Both the position numbers and the translations under genes were made by a program. A stretch of DNA of 64,000 nucleotides from Desulfobulbaceae bacterium BRH_c16a. Its GTDB lineage: Bacteria; Desulfobacterota; Desulfobulbia; Desulfobulbales; Desulfocapsaceae. Of the stretch, positions 51,480 through 61,196 are shown piece after piece. The notes below the pieces were generated by a model. It ran no database searches, was not told the DNA's origin, and was given only the letters and a program-made list of their open reading frames with translations. The DNA lies in contig LADS01000029.1 in assembly GCA_000961725.1 (NCBI GenBank), positions 62,001 to 126,000 on the forward strand, read 5' to 3'. Position 1 is the stretch's first letter. The number at the start of each line of letters is the position of its first letter.

Positions 51480-53100
51480 AAATATTGCCGAAACATTTGT
51501 CCAGACCGCAGAGAGGTATAAAGATCGAACAGGGATCATTGAGGCTCGAAGCGGGAAAAGCATAACGTTTGGCGACCTGAACAGAAGGTCAGACGGATAT
51601 GCAGCCTATTTCTCCCGCAACGGTATTCGGCCGGGCGATGTGGTCGTCCTCATGGTTACTCCTTCCGTTGATTTTATCGCCCTCACCCTGGCACTTTTCA
51701 AACTTGGCAGTCCGATCGTTCTGATCGATCCCGGAATGGGCTATAAAAACCTGTTGCGCTGCATTGAAAGGGTCAAACCTGTAGCGGTTGTAGGCATACC
51801 GAAAGCGGTCGTGTTCGCGAAAATGTTTCGCAAGCCTTTTCATACCGTGAAGAGTTTTTTTTGTTGCGGAAACTCGTTTGGAATTCTCGGTCCGGATATC
51901 TCTGCATGTGTTTCCGATTGCGAAAAGCCTTTTCCTGTTCACCAGCCTTCAGATGAGGATCTTGCGGCAATCATATTTACTACGGGCTCGACCGGGCCTC
52001 CCAAGGGAGTCAGGTACGAACATTCTATTTTCAGTGCTCAACTTCGCCTGATTGGCGAATATTACGGCATAGGCCCGGCAGACGTCGACCAGCCTGCCTT
52101 TCCGCTTTTTGCTTTGTTTTCTGCGGCCTTAGGTGCATGCTCGGTTATTCCCGATATGAATCCGACCAAACCGGCCCAGGTCGATCCGGAAAAATTTGTC
52201 AGGTCGATCGACAGGTACGGCGTGACCTATTCATTCGGCTCGCCGGCGATCTGGAATGTGGTGAGCAGATATTGCCTCGACAATCGGATTGTACTCAAAT
52301 CGGTTCAGAAGGTACTTATGGCAGGAGCCCCGGTACCGTACGACCTGCTGACTCGGGTGACCGGCAGTCTTCCTCGCGAAGCCTCGGTCTTTACCCCTTA
52401 CGGCGCGACAGAGAGTCTCCCGGTCGCCTCGATTGAAAGCCGGGAGGTGCTGGCGGAAACCTGGGAAATGAGCTGCAAAGGGCGGGGAACATGTGTCGGT
52501 CGCCCCATGCCTGGCGTGGACATAAAGATAATCCCCATCTCCGATGAACCGATTAGTGAATTTGCCGATACAATGCCGCTTCAAGCCGGTGAAATCGGCG
52601 AAATCATTGTCCGTGGCGACGTGGTGACAAAAGCCTATCAAAACAACACTGATGAAACCCGCCTGGCCAAGATCTCCGACGGCGCCACATTCTGGCATCG
52701 GATGGGCGATGTCGGCTACCTTGACGACTGCCGGCGCCTCTGGTTTTGCGGCCGCAGAGCACACCGTGTAATGACCGGCAGCGGAACTCTGTATTCTATC
52801 CCCTGCGAAGCAATCGTCAATGAACATCCCGAAGTATACCGTTCGGCGCTCGTGGGTATTCCAGGCCTCCGGCACGAAACAGCCAAGGTACCGGTTTTGA
52901 TAATTGAACCGGTACGCAATAAACGGCTTGATGACAGCACATTACTGGATGAAGTACGGGCTTTGGCTCAGGCAAGTGAGCTTACCCGGGAGATTGAATA
53001 CTTTCTGATCCATCGGGCCTTCCCGGTGGATATCCGCCATAATGCAAAAATATTCCGCGAAAAACTGGCAAAATGGGCACAAAAGAAAATCTCACTTTGA
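51472..53100 (+). CDS. oleC: OleC-type AMP-dependent beta-lactone synthetase
   Basis: A 542-residue adenylate-forming enzyme. IIFTTGSTGPPKGV is the P-loop, YGATES the A5 motif, and LWFCGRRAHRVMTG the hinge region with the expected R and G. OleC converts beta-hydroxy acids to beta-lactones with ATP. GTG 51472 has GGAG 8 bases upstream and overlaps oleB by 8 bases; the frame is open to 51070, but that part lies inside oleB. The hinge lysine region and length match OleC more than fatty acyl-CoA synthetases; context is the main argument. Confidence 0.86.
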   Translation: MAENIAETFVQTAERYKDRTGIIEARSGKSITFGDLNRRSDGYAAYFSRNGIRPGDVVVLMVTPSVDFIALTLALFKLGSPIVLIDPGMGYKNLLRCIERVKPVAVVGIPKAVVFAKMFRKPFHTVKSFFCCGNSFGILGPDISACVSDCEKPFPVHQPSDEDLAAIIFTTGSTGPPKGVRYEHSIFSAQLRLIGEYYGIGPADVDQPAFPLFALFSAALGACSVIPDMNPTKPAQVDPEKFVRSIDRYGVTYSFGSPAIWNVVSRYCLDNRIVLKSVQKVLMAGAPVPYDLLTRVTGSLPREASVFTPYGATESLPVASIESREVLAETWEMSCKGRGTCVGRPMPGVDIKIIPISDEPISEFADTMPLQAGEIGEIIVRGDVVTKAYQNNTDETRLAKISDGATFWHRMGDVGYLDDCRRLWFCGRRAHRVMTGSGTLYSIPCEAIVNEHPEVYRSALVGIPGLRHETAKVPVLIIEPVRNKRLDDSTLLDEVRALAQASELTREIEYFLIHRAFPVDIRHNAKIFREKLAKWAQKKISL

Positions 53101-54095
53101 CCTTTAAAAGAGCTTTGGTTACCGGCGGCGGCGGTTTCGTCGGCAAGGCGGTTGTGCAGAAGCTTCTGGGGCTCGGGGTGGAGACGCAAATCATCGGCCG
53201 TCATCATTATCCGGAAGTAGAGGCTATGGGCGCGAGATGTCTGGTCGGCAATATCAATGATGAAGAGATAATGTCCCACGCTACCCGCGACGTCGACATC
53301 GTTTTTCACGTCGCTGCACTGGCTGGCATATGGGGCCCGTGGAAGTCGTATTATGAGACCAATGTTCTCGGCACTGAACAGGTCATCGGGAGTTGCCGGA
53401 AAAACGGTGTACCCATGCTGGTGTACACCTCCACCCCGTCTGTCGTTTTTGACCGGGTGGATATCTGCGGCGGAGATGAGCAGCTGAGCTATGCCGAGGA
53501 TTTTCTTTGTCATTATGCCAGGAGCAAAGTGGCGGCTGAAAAAATGATACTCGCGGCAAACTCGGAGGGCCTGTCGACCTGCGCCCTTCGACCGCATCTC
53601 ATCTGGGGTCCCGGCGATCCCCATCTTCTGCCACGGCTTCTCGAGAGCGGGCGCAGGAGACAATTAAAAATGGTAGGTGACGGTACCAATCTCGTTGATA
53701 TTTCTTATATTGATAATGTTGCTCACGCCCATATCCTCGCCGCCAAGAATTTGGCTGAACAGGGTACGGCTGGAGGGAAACCATATTTTATCAGTCAGGG
53801 GACACCCGTCAATCTCTGGCGGTGGATCAATGAACTTTTTGTTATGATGGATATTCCCGAAGTGCAATCGGCAGTTTCCTTTCAGGCCGCCTATCGTCTC
53901 GGCAGAGTTTTTGAGGCAGTCTACGGCATGTTGCGGTTAAAGAACGAACCGAAAATGACTCGCTTTCTTGCCGAACAATTGGCAAAATCCCACTATTTCT
54001 CCATGACTGCCGCCAAAAGAGATCTCGGCTATGAACCTGTGGTTTCCACCGAGGAAGGATTGCGCAGAACCGTACAGTGGTTGAGGGCACTATGA
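53073..54095 (+). CDS. oleD: OleD-type NAD(P)-dependent 3-keto acid reductase
   Basis: A 340-residue extended SDR. VTGGGGFVGKAVVQKL is the cofactor motif, with catalytic YARSK in LCHYARSKVAAEKM and HPHLIWGPGD-like RPHLIWGPGDPHL. OleD reduces the beta-keto acid made by OleA. The gene overlaps oleC by 28 bases and the protease gene by 4 (ATGA), so all four genes are translated together. NAD(P) preference is not evident. A generic 3-beta-hydroxysteroid dehydrogenase would look similar, but the order B-C-D supports OleD. Confidence 0.86.
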   Translation: MGTKENLTLTFKRALVTGGGGFVGKAVVQKLLGLGVETQIIGRHHYPEVEAMGARCLVGNINDEEIMSHATRDVDIVFHVAALAGIWGPWKSYYETNVLGTEQVIGSCRKNGVPMLVYTSTPSVVFDRVDICGGDEQLSYAEDFLCHYARSKVAAEKMILAANSEGLSTCALRPHLIWGPGDPHLLPRLLESGRRRQLKMVGDGTNLVDISYIDNVAHAHILAAKNLAEQGTAGGKPYFISQGTPVNLWRWINELFVMMDIPEVQSAVSFQAAYRLGRVFEAVYGMLRLKNEPKMTRFLAEQLAKSHYFSMTAAKRDLGYEPVVSTEEGLRRTVQWLRAL

Positions 54096-55501
54096 AAAAA
54101 GTTGCATCGAAAGTGACGGCCTGGGTTCTTGTCTGCATTTTCTTTCATTTCTCCGTTGTACCGCCGGCCTCTTCCTTTTCTATTGGCGATGAAAGGGAAA
54201 TCGGTGAAAAACTACTCTATTCCGTCAGGTCGGCGTTTGAATTAGTCGATGATCCAGATGTCATTCAATATATCACGCGACTAGGGCAGAGTGTTCTTGA
54301 GGTCGCCGGTATACAGTATTTCGATTATCGATTTTTTGTTATTGCCGACAAGGAGGTCAACGCCTTTGCCGCCCCGTCCGGTCTCATTTTCTTTAATGCC
54401 GGCTTGATCGAAATGATGCACTCAGAGGACGAACTTCTTGCGGTGCTGGCTCACGAGATAGGTCATATCGATAAACGGCATCTCGCGTCGAGAGTTGAAA
54501 AAGGCACATATTCCGGTATTGCCTCGCTGGGACTGGCGCTTGCCGCAATAGCCTTTGGCGGTGCTGCAACACCGGTGCTGCTCACCGGCGCCCTGGCCAC
54601 CGGGCAGAGTATAAATCTTCATTTCAGCCGCCAGCATGAAGAGGAGGCTGATCTGCTCGCCTACGACTGGATGAAAAAGCTCAATCGAAATCCAGAAGGA
54701 CAAATCAAGATGCTTGAATCCTTGCGGCGAATTGCGAGATACCGAAGCGATAAACCGCCGCAGTATCTTCTTACTCATCCTAACCCCGAGGCGAGACTCG
54801 ATTATATTGAATCGATTCTGGACAACGACCGAGAGAAGATTGCCGAAAATCTCATAACTGCAGACGATTTTGATTTCCTGCGCTTCAAATACAGAATTCT
54901 TGCCAAAGTAAAAGGCCCGGAGTCCCTTAAACCCTTTCTCGCCACAGTAGTCGCCGACGGAAGAACAGACGAGGCGACAAAAGCGATGGCGACATACGGC
55001 TTATCGCAGATCGCAAGCACCGAGAACGACTATACAAAGAGCCTGGAGCTGCTTGACAAGGTAGTTCTTTCTTATCCGGACAAAGCCATTCTCAAGGTTG
55101 ATCGTGGCGCTATTTTGTTTGCCGCCGGGAAATTTGCCGATGCAGAAAAGGATCTCCTGGAGGCGTTGCAGGTCGACAATTCAGACATGTATGCCACATT
55201 TCTGCTTGCCAAGCTGCTGTACCGGACCGGTCATCCGACAGAGGCCGAAAATTATTTTCTGACCGTCAGTTATGAACTCCCCGAGTATGCCCAGGTGTAT
55301 TTCGAACTTGGACAGATTGCTGCAGATAAAGGTGAGAGGGGAGTTGCGGCATTGTATCTTGGAAAGTTCAACCTGCTTCAAGGCAAATTAAAACTCGCCG
55401 AACAGAGCCTGAAAAATGCCCTCGCCGATACGTCATTGCCGGAAACTATGAAAAACGAGAGTAAAGATCTCTTGAAAAAGATTGTGCAGCTCAGGAAATA
55501 A
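54092..55501 (+). CDS. M48 metalloprotease with TPR repeats (BepA-like)
   Basis: A 469-residue periplasmic protease. The signal peptide has core VTAWVLVCIFFHFSVVPPASSF. The zinc site is AHEIGHIDKRH with the third ligand Glu in HEEEADLLAYD. From about residue 290 are TPR-like repeats (EAENYFLTVSYELPEYAQVY and others). BepA helps assemble or degrade outer-membrane proteins such as LptD. ATG 54092 overlaps the oleD stop and has GAGGG upstream. Its place in the ole operon is unexplained; it may protect the envelope when olefins are made. That is inference. Confidence 0.88.
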   Translation: MKKVASKVTAWVLVCIFFHFSVVPPASSFSIGDEREIGEKLLYSVRSAFELVDDPDVIQYITRLGQSVLEVAGIQYFDYRFFVIADKEVNAFAAPSGLIFFNAGLIEMMHSEDELLAVLAHEIGHIDKRHLASRVEKGTYSGIASLGLALAAIAFGGAATPVLLTGALATGQSINLHFSRQHEEEADLLAYDWMKKLNRNPEGQIKMLESLRRIARYRSDKPPQYLLTHPNPEARLDYIESILDNDREKIAENLITADDFDFLRFKYRILAKVKGPESLKPFLATVVADGRTDEATKAMATYGLSQIASTENDYTKSLELLDKVVLSYPDKAILKVDRGAILFAAGKFADAEKDLLEALQVDNSDMYATFLLAKLLYRTGHPTEAENYFLTVSYELPEYAQVYFELGQIAADKGERGVAALYLGKFNLLQGKLKLAEQSLKNALADTSLPETMKNESKDLLKKIVQLRK

Positions 55502-55506
55502 GGCGG

Positions 55507-56445
55507 TTATTGCTGCCTTCCGAAGGACTCGATATAGTCCTTCAACTCACCCAGGCTTGGGATGGTGAATATTTTCTTTCGTTCCGCCGAACTTCCGGGA
55601 AAATCTCGGAAGTAGCGGCACATCTGGTTCTTAATGTAACCGAGAAGCCGCTCGACCGGCAGATGCTCTTCAATCAGCCCCAGGTGTTCCTGGGCCGTGG
55701 CGATGATTTCACGCACATCTTCCGGCCTGGTATTCTGTTTGAAAATCCAGGGATTACCTAAAGCACCGCGGCCGATCATAACACCGTCGCAGCCGGTGGC
55801 ATCCATCATCCTGTATCCGTCCTGAAGCGAAAGCACATCACCGTTGCCGATCACCGGAATGGTCACTGATTTCTTCACATCGCTTATAACTGAAGGGTCG
55901 ATGCTGCCGCTAAATCCCTGGGCCCAGGTCCTGGCATGGACAATTATGGCGGCGACACCACAGTCTTCCGCCATCTTTGCAAATGGCACGGCGTTTATGG
56001 AAAGACTGTCTTTGCCGGATCTGATTTTTACCGATACCGGTATCGATACTCTGGAAACGACTTTTGTCAAAATGTCCCGAGCACATTCAGGGGCAGTCAT
56101 AAGGGCTGCACCCGCGCCACGCTTGGTGACTTTTTTAGCCGGACACCCCATATTGATATCTATCATATCAGGGCCGTAAGAGGCCAGAATTTCCGCTGCA
56201 TCGGCCATAGCTTCCGGATCCGCACCAAACAGTTGAAACGATATCGGTCTTTCTGCCTCAACCGAGGCAAGCATCCTGAGAGTATTCCGCTCCTTGTACA
56301 CAAGTCCATGACAGCTTATCATTTCGGAAACGCAGTAGGAGGCACCGTATTTCCTGCAGAGAAGACGAAAAGGCAGATTGGTGTATCCGGCCAGCGGAGC
56401 AAGAACAAATGGTGAATCAAAAGAAAGGTGGGCGATTTTAAACAT
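55507..56445 (-). CDS. dusB: tRNA-dihydrouridine synthase (DusB type)
   Basis: A flavoenzyme that reduces uridine in tRNA; 312 residues from ATG 56445. APLAGYTNLPFRLLCRKYGA is the N-terminal signature, and the catalytic Cys lies in NMGCPAKKVTKRGAGAALM. VIGNGDV and GVMIGRGALGNPW are FMN sites. A longer frame to 56505 adds a Pro-rich lead with no homology and is rejected. It converges on the protease gene with only 5 bases between stops. In many bacteria dusB is next to fis, which is absent here. Confidence 0.92.
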   Translation of the reverse strand: MFKIAHLSFDSPFVLAPLAGYTNLPFRLLCRKYGASYCVSEMISCHGLVYKERNTLRMLASVEAERPISFQLFGADPEAMADAAEILASYGPDMIDINMGCPAKKVTKRGAGAALMTAPECARDILTKVVSRVSIPVSVKIRSGKDSLSINAVPFAKMAEDCGVAAIIVHARTWAQGFSGSIDPSVISDVKKSVTIPVIGNGDVLSLQDGYRMMDATGCDGVMIGRGALGNPWIFKQNTRPEDVREIIATAQEHLGLIEEHLPVERLLGYIKNQMCRYFRDFPGSSAERKKIFTIPSLGELKDYIESFGRQQ

Positions 56446-56511
56446 TGTAGGGGACGGGAGGCGGCCTGGGCAGAGCGGCTCAAACGGTTCTGCCCAGTAC
56501 AACATGTAGGC

Positions 56512-57033
56512 TTACAGCGTCGGCAGCCTGCTGACTGTTCTCTGATAAATCCTTTGCGAGAGGTCGTCGATTATGGTGTCGAGCGCTCTTTTTTCATTAT
56601 CGATATTGGTGCTTGAGTTAGTCGATATCAGATAATCTTCAATCCAGAGTTCATCCGGGACTTCCATTAAAATCTTGTTGGAAGCGATGTCTTTCAGGAC
56701 ATAGCGGACACGGAGTCTCACCTTGACTTCGGCGGTGACATTGTTTGCCCCGTATGCAAGGCTCGGCAATTCGAGCGAGATAATTTCACCGGCGAGAATC
56801 AGATCGGCTCCGGCCTTTTCCCTCACGGTGGAAATCGATCTGGAATTCTGAAACCATCTGGTCAGTGTTCGGTAAATCTTTGAATCGAGACCAAGCTGGC
56901 TGGTTCTGTTTTTCCATTCGGTAATGTAAATGACCTTGTGTGGTCCGTTGTAAACATTAGGATTATGATATCCGCACGAAGCAAGAATACAAGCGGCAAT
57001 GAGTAAAGAGAAAAATCGACAAACAGTTTTCAA
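56512..57033 (-). CDS. lptE: LptE-like LPS-assembly lipoprotein
   Basis: A 173-residue outer-membrane lipoprotein. The signal peptide ends in lipobox LASCGYHN. The rest (FQNSRSISTVREKAGADLIL, YVLKDIASNKILMEVP) matches the LptE fold that plugs LptD. It starts with TTG 57033, supported by AGGAG 7 bases upstream. Placement after leuS is common for lptE in other Gram-negatives. Similarity between LptE proteins is low, so the call rests on lipobox, length and position. Confidence 0.8.
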   Translation of the reverse strand: MKTVCRFFSLLIAACILASCGYHNPNVYNGPHKVIYITEWKNRTSQLGLDSKIYRTLTRWFQNSRSISTVREKAGADLILAGEIISLELPSLAYGANNVTAEVKVRLRVRYVLKDIASNKILMEVPDELWIEDYLISTNSSTNIDNEKRALDTIIDDLSQRIYQRTVSRLPTL

Positions 57034-57099
57034 TTGTCATCTCCTGTGAAAATTCAGTCGAATTGGAATACGCTTCTTTCTAGCTGGATGATACTAGTA

Positions 57100-59592
57100 T
57101 TAAACGACAATATTAACAAGTTTCTTCTTCACCACAATCGTCTTTTTCACAGGTTTTGCATCGATGAATTTGATCATATTTTCATCTGCAAGTGCCAGCG
57201 AGGCAAGGGCATCGTCCGTGATATCGGCTGGAACCTGCAGCCTGGATCGAACTTTTCCATTAACCTGGAGAACAATGGTGAGAAGATCTTCTTTGGCCGC
57301 TATAGCGTCGAATTCGGGCCATTGTCTCTTTTCTATCGGCTCGGTGTTGCCGATGTACTCCCACATCTCTGCGGCAAAATGAGGAACCATGGGGGAGAGA
57401 AGGAGCAAAAGAACGGAAACGGCTTCCCGGACTACCGGCGGCTCGGCGTTTTCAGCGATATTGTCGCCGGTGACTGTAGACAGAACATTAAACAGCTCCA
57501 TCATGCCGCTTATCGCCGTGTTGAAATGGAAATTCTGCTCGATATTTTCGGTTACCCGTTTAATCGTCTGGTGGGTCTTGCGGTGCAGCGTTCTTCCCGG
57601 TTCACTGAGTTGATCCGGGATTTCCGGGGGACAATCGAGCAGGCCCCGGTTGCCCGAAATTAGCCGATACACTTTGTTAAGAAAGCGGGAAGAGCCTTCA
57701 ACACCTTGAGCGCTCCATTCGAGATCGCGCTCCGGAGGGGCCGCAAAGAGACTGAAAAGTCTTACCGTATCGGCACCATATGCCTGGATCAAGTCATTGG
57801 GGTCGACGACATTTCCCTTTGATTTCGACATCTTTGCCCCGTCCTTGATGACCATCCCCTGGGTCAGGAGGTTAGTGAACGGCTCGTCGATATCAAGATG
57901 ACCGAGATCCCGCAAAACCTTGGTGAAAAATCGGGAATAGAGCAAGTGGAGGATAGCATGTTCAACTCCGCCGATATACTGGTCTACCGGCAGCCAGTAA
58001 GCTGCTTTAGATTTGTCGAGAGGACCATTGCTGTGTCTCGGGCTGGCATATCTGGCAAAATACCAGGAAGATTCCATGAAGGTATCCATGGTATCGGTTT
58101 CGCGTTTCGCCTCACCGCCACAAAGAGGACAGGCCGTGGCAATAAATGAAGGTCGTTGATGCAGGGGTAAACATGCGCTGCCGGCCTCGGGATCTTCAGG
58201 CAGAAGTACCGGCAGGTCCGCTTCCGGTACAGGCTGCACGCCGCACCTGTCACAATGGATCATGGGAATAGGAGCTCCCCAGTAGCGCTGCCGGGAGATG
58301 CCCCAGTCTCTCAATCTGTAGGTGACATGGGCTGCTCCAAAATTGTTTTCTTTTGCATATTCGACGATGGCAGTCTGGGCCTGGATGGAATCCATGCCGC
58401 TGAATTTTCCTGAATTCACCAGGATGCCCGGAACGGTCGATGCTTGATCCATCGCGCGTGGATCAAGCGTCTCCCCTGCAGGCACGACCACCGGGGTTAT
58501 CCTCAGCTTGTACTTCCTGGCAAACTCAAAGTCTCTTTCATCGTGTGCCGGTACAGCCATGACCGCCCCGGTGCCATATTCCATGAGCACGAAGTTGGCG
58601 ACGTAGAGAGGAACTCGTTCGCCGTTGAATGGATTGATGCAGTACCGGCCGGTAAAAATCCCCAGCTTTTCAGGTTCTTCTTCAATCGATCTCCGTTGCT
58701 TATCAAGAACTATCTGTCGTGCAAACTCCCTTACCTCTTTCTCCGTTTCCGTGCCGGAAATGAGAGTGTCGAGCAAAGGATGTTCGGCTGCGATCGACAT
58801 AAATGTAACGCCGAAAATAGTGTCCGGCCGGGTGGTGAAGATGGCGATTTTGTGCTCCGATCCTTCGACCGGAAATTCGCAGTTAAGACCGGTGGATTTG
58901 CCGATCCAGTTGCGCTGCATTGTCACAACCTTTTCAGGCCATCCTGTGAGTTTGTCGAGATCTGTTAACAATTCTTCTGCATAGTCGGTGATCTTAAAGA
59001 ACCAGCCATTCATTTTACGTGGAAATACTGGCTCATCGCATCGCCAGCAGGTCCCGTCGATGACTTGCTCGTTGGCCAGTACGGTTTTACAGGATTCGCA
59101 CCAGTTGACCGTGGTTACCTTTTGGTATACAAGCCCATTACGGTACATCTCAAGAAACAGGAGTTGTTCCCATCGATAGTATTTCGGGTTGCAGGTGGCG
59201 ATTTCACGGCCCCAGTCGTAGGAGAGCCCGAGCTGCCGCAACTGGTTGCGCATATAGTCGATATTGGCGTAGGTCCATGTCGCTGGATGGCTGTTGTTCT
59301 TTTGTGCGGCGTTTTCAGCGGGGAGTCCGAAGGCGTCCCATCCCATGGGGTGCAGTACATTGTACCCTCGCATCCTCTTGTATCGAGCAACTACATCACC
59401 GATAGAGTAGTTTCGCACATGGCCCATATGGATCCGCCCGGATGGGTAGGGAAACATTTCCAACACATAATATTTTTCCCTGGAGTCATCTTCAGTCACT
59501 TTATAAACTTCACCGTCCTCCCAAAATTGCTGCCATTTCATTTCAATGGTTTTAAAGTCGTATTTCATTGGAACGGTGTTGTCGCTGGTCAT
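57100..59592 (-). CDS. leuS: Leucyl-tRNA synthetase
   Basis: A class I synthetase of 830 residues. HIGH appears as PSGRIHMGHVRNY, and KMSKS as AKMSKSKGNVV. The editing domain has FTTRPDTIFGVTFM and the zinc-like region CESCKTVLANE...CWRCDEPV is present. GAGGT lies 6 bases before ATG 59592. It is followed by lptE after 66 bases. No T-box leader is visible in the 58-base gap behind dnaB. Confidence 0.97.
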   Translation of the reverse strand: MTSDNTVPMKYDFKTIEMKWQQFWEDGEVYKVTEDDSREKYYVLEMFPYPSGRIHMGHVRNYSIGDVVARYKRMRGYNVLHPMGWDAFGLPAENAAQKNNSHPATWTYANIDYMRNQLRQLGLSYDWGREIATCNPKYYRWEQLLFLEMYRNGLVYQKVTTVNWCESCKTVLANEQVIDGTCWRCDEPVFPRKMNGWFFKITDYAEELLTDLDKLTGWPEKVVTMQRNWIGKSTGLNCEFPVEGSEHKIAIFTTRPDTIFGVTFMSIAAEHPLLDTLISGTETEKEVREFARQIVLDKQRRSIEEEPEKLGIFTGRYCINPFNGERVPLYVANFVLMEYGTGAVMAVPAHDERDFEFARKYKLRITPVVVPAGETLDPRAMDQASTVPGILVNSGKFSGMDSIQAQTAIVEYAKENNFGAAHVTYRLRDWGISRQRYWGAPIPMIHCDRCGVQPVPEADLPVLLPEDPEAGSACLPLHQRPSFIATACPLCGGEAKRETDTMDTFMESSWYFARYASPRHSNGPLDKSKAAYWLPVDQYIGGVEHAILHLLYSRFFTKVLRDLGHLDIDEPFTNLLTQGMVIKDGAKMSKSKGNVVDPNDLIQAYGADTVRLFSLFAAPPERDLEWSAQGVEGSSRFLNKVYRLISGNRGLLDCPPEIPDQLSEPGRTLHRKTHQTIKRVTENIEQNFHFNTAISGMMELFNVLSTVTGDNIAENAEPPVVREAVSVLLLLLSPMVPHFAAEMWEYIGNTEPIEKRQWPEFDAIAAKEDLLTIVLQVNGKVRSRLQVPADITDDALASLALADENMIKFIDAKPVKKTIVVKKKLVNIVV

Positions 59593-59650
59593 TATCGTAC
59601 CTCAAAGAACGGTTGTTGGTAGAAGGAAATTTTTATATACCGGATCTGCG

Positions 59651-61021
59651 TTAATTGTAGCCGTCTTGCTCGTCAAATGCACTCATGTTTTCGAACATTG
59701 TGAATTCTTTAATGAATGTCAATCTTGCAACGCCGGTTGGACCGTTTCGCTGCTTGCCTATTATAATTTCCGCAACACCTCGCTCGGGATTATCTTCCGA
59801 TTTATTATAGACCTCGTCACGATAGATGAAGCATATTACATCGGCATCCTGTTCGATTGCTCCCGATTCTCGAAGGTCGGCCATCATCGGCCGCTTGTCG
59901 GTCCGGTTCTCGAGACCGCGGTTCAACTGTGACAAGGCAATAACCGGAATATGGTGCTCTTTAGCAAGTGCTTTCAGCGACCTGGAGATCTCACTGATCT
60001 CCTGGGTTCTGTTTTCGGTACTGTTTCGTCCCCGCATGAGCTGGAGATAATCGACCACGACCAGTCCTATGTCGTGCTGAGATGCCAGGCGTCTGATTTT
60101 AGCGCGCATCTCCAGAACCGAGATCGCCGGCGTATCGTCTATAAATATAGGGGCTTCCGAAAGCATTCCAACTGCCCTGGTCAGTTTTGGCCAATCTTCA
60201 CTGCGCAGTTTTCCGGTACGGATCCTCTGGGAATCGATCCGCCCCACAGAACTCAACAATCGCATAACCAGCTGTTCCTTGGACATTTCGAGGCTGAACA
60301 CCGCCACGCCGATCTTTTCGACAAGAGCTGCATGCTGAGCAATGTTCATGGCGAATGAGGTCTTGCCCATTGAAGGTCGTGCCGCCAGAATGATAAGGTC
60401 GGAAGACTGCAGGCCGGCGGTCATTTTATCGATTTCGGCATATCCGGTAGGCACGCCGGTAATGAGTTCCTTTCTTTTGTATAGCTGTTCGACCGTGGCA
60501 AATGCCTTCGGCACGATCGCCTTTATCGGCGTGAAATTCTGGTCGCCTTTGGTACCGGCAATGTCGAAGATGGCCTGTTCAGCCTCGTCCACGAGGATAT
60601 CGATATCGTTCTGCTCTTCATAGCATCTTGCAGCTATGTCGGTATTGACGGATATCAGTCTTCGGAGAATTGATTTTTCCCGAATGATCTTCGCATAGCT
60701 GGAAATGTTGGCCGTGACCGGGACGATCGAGGTAAGTGTCGCAAGATAGATGGTACCGCCTACCTGATCGATTTTATTGATATTACGAAGCAGATTAGAG
60801 ACGGTAAGCAAATCCAGGGGCTCATTTTTTTCGAAAAGATCGATCATCGCCTCGTAAATGAGACGGTGGCTGTCCTTGTAAAAATCGGCTGTTTTCAGAA
60901 TCTCAAGTACGGTGCCGAAAACGTCGGCCTTGAGAAGGATCGAACCAAGAACGGCCTGTTCAGCTTCGATATTCTGCGGCGGCATTCTTGCAGAAACAGG
61001 TGATGCATTCAAATCAGACAT
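59651..61021 (-). CDS. dnaB: Replicative DNA helicase DnaB
   Basis: A 456-residue hexameric helicase. The N-terminal domain (PPQNIEAEQAVLGSILL) is followed by the RecA-like core with Walker A ARPSMGKTSFAMN and the late GPTGVARLTF. No intein is present. It stands after the rplI terminator and its own palindrome at 61035. No ribosome-binding site is evident. Confidence 0.97.
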   Translation of the reverse strand: MSDLNASPVSARMPPQNIEAEQAVLGSILLKADVFGTVLEILKTADFYKDSHRLIYEAMIDLFEKNEPLDLLTVSNLLRNINKIDQVGGTIYLATLTSIVPVTANISSYAKIIREKSILRRLISVNTDIAARCYEEQNDIDILVDEAEQAIFDIAGTKGDQNFTPIKAIVPKAFATVEQLYKRKELITGVPTGYAEIDKMTAGLQSSDLIILAARPSMGKTSFAMNIAQHAALVEKIGVAVFSLEMSKEQLVMRLLSSVGRIDSQRIRTGKLRSEDWPKLTRAVGMLSEAPIFIDDTPAISVLEMRAKIRRLASQHDIGLVVVDYLQLMRGRNSTENRTQEISEISRSLKALAKEHHIPVIALSQLNRGLENRTDKRPMMADLRESGAIEQDADVICFIYRDEVYNKSEDNPERGVAEIIIGKQRNGPTGVARLTFIKEFTMFENMSAFDEQDGYN

Positions 61022-61034
61022 ATGTACAGGATGT

Positions 61035-61052
61035 ATTCAACCGTGGTTGAAT
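61035..61052. promoter_or_regulatory. Perfect 18-bp palindrome before dnaB
   Basis: ATTCAACC-GT-GGTTGAAT is an 8+2+8 perfect inverted repeat 13 bases before the dnaB start. It could bind a dimeric repressor or form a small hairpin that hides the dnaB translation start. No regulator is known. Confidence 0.4.
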
Positions 61053-61063
61053 GAAAGGAACAT

Positions 61064-61108
61064 TAAACAAAAACACACCGTTAAGGTCAAGCCTCTAGGT
61101 GTGTTTTA
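61064..61108 (-). terminator. Rho-independent terminator after rplI
   Basis: Read on the minus strand, AAACACACC pairs with GGTGTGTTT around an 18-base loop, followed by a T-rich TTGTTTAATG. It lies between rplI and dnaB and probably ends or attenuates the ribosomal-protein operon. Confidence 0.7.
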
Positions 61109-61196
61109 GAGTTCATGCACAAGCGATTGAATCGCCCGCAAAGAACACGTATTCAAGCGGCCCCGCAAAGAGGATGCCGTTGCCTGGCCCTTTCTA

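Noticed and set aside
59593-59650. Possible T-box leader of leuS
   Set aside because: Only 58 bases separate dnaB and leuS, too short for a T-box, and no specifier stem is visible.
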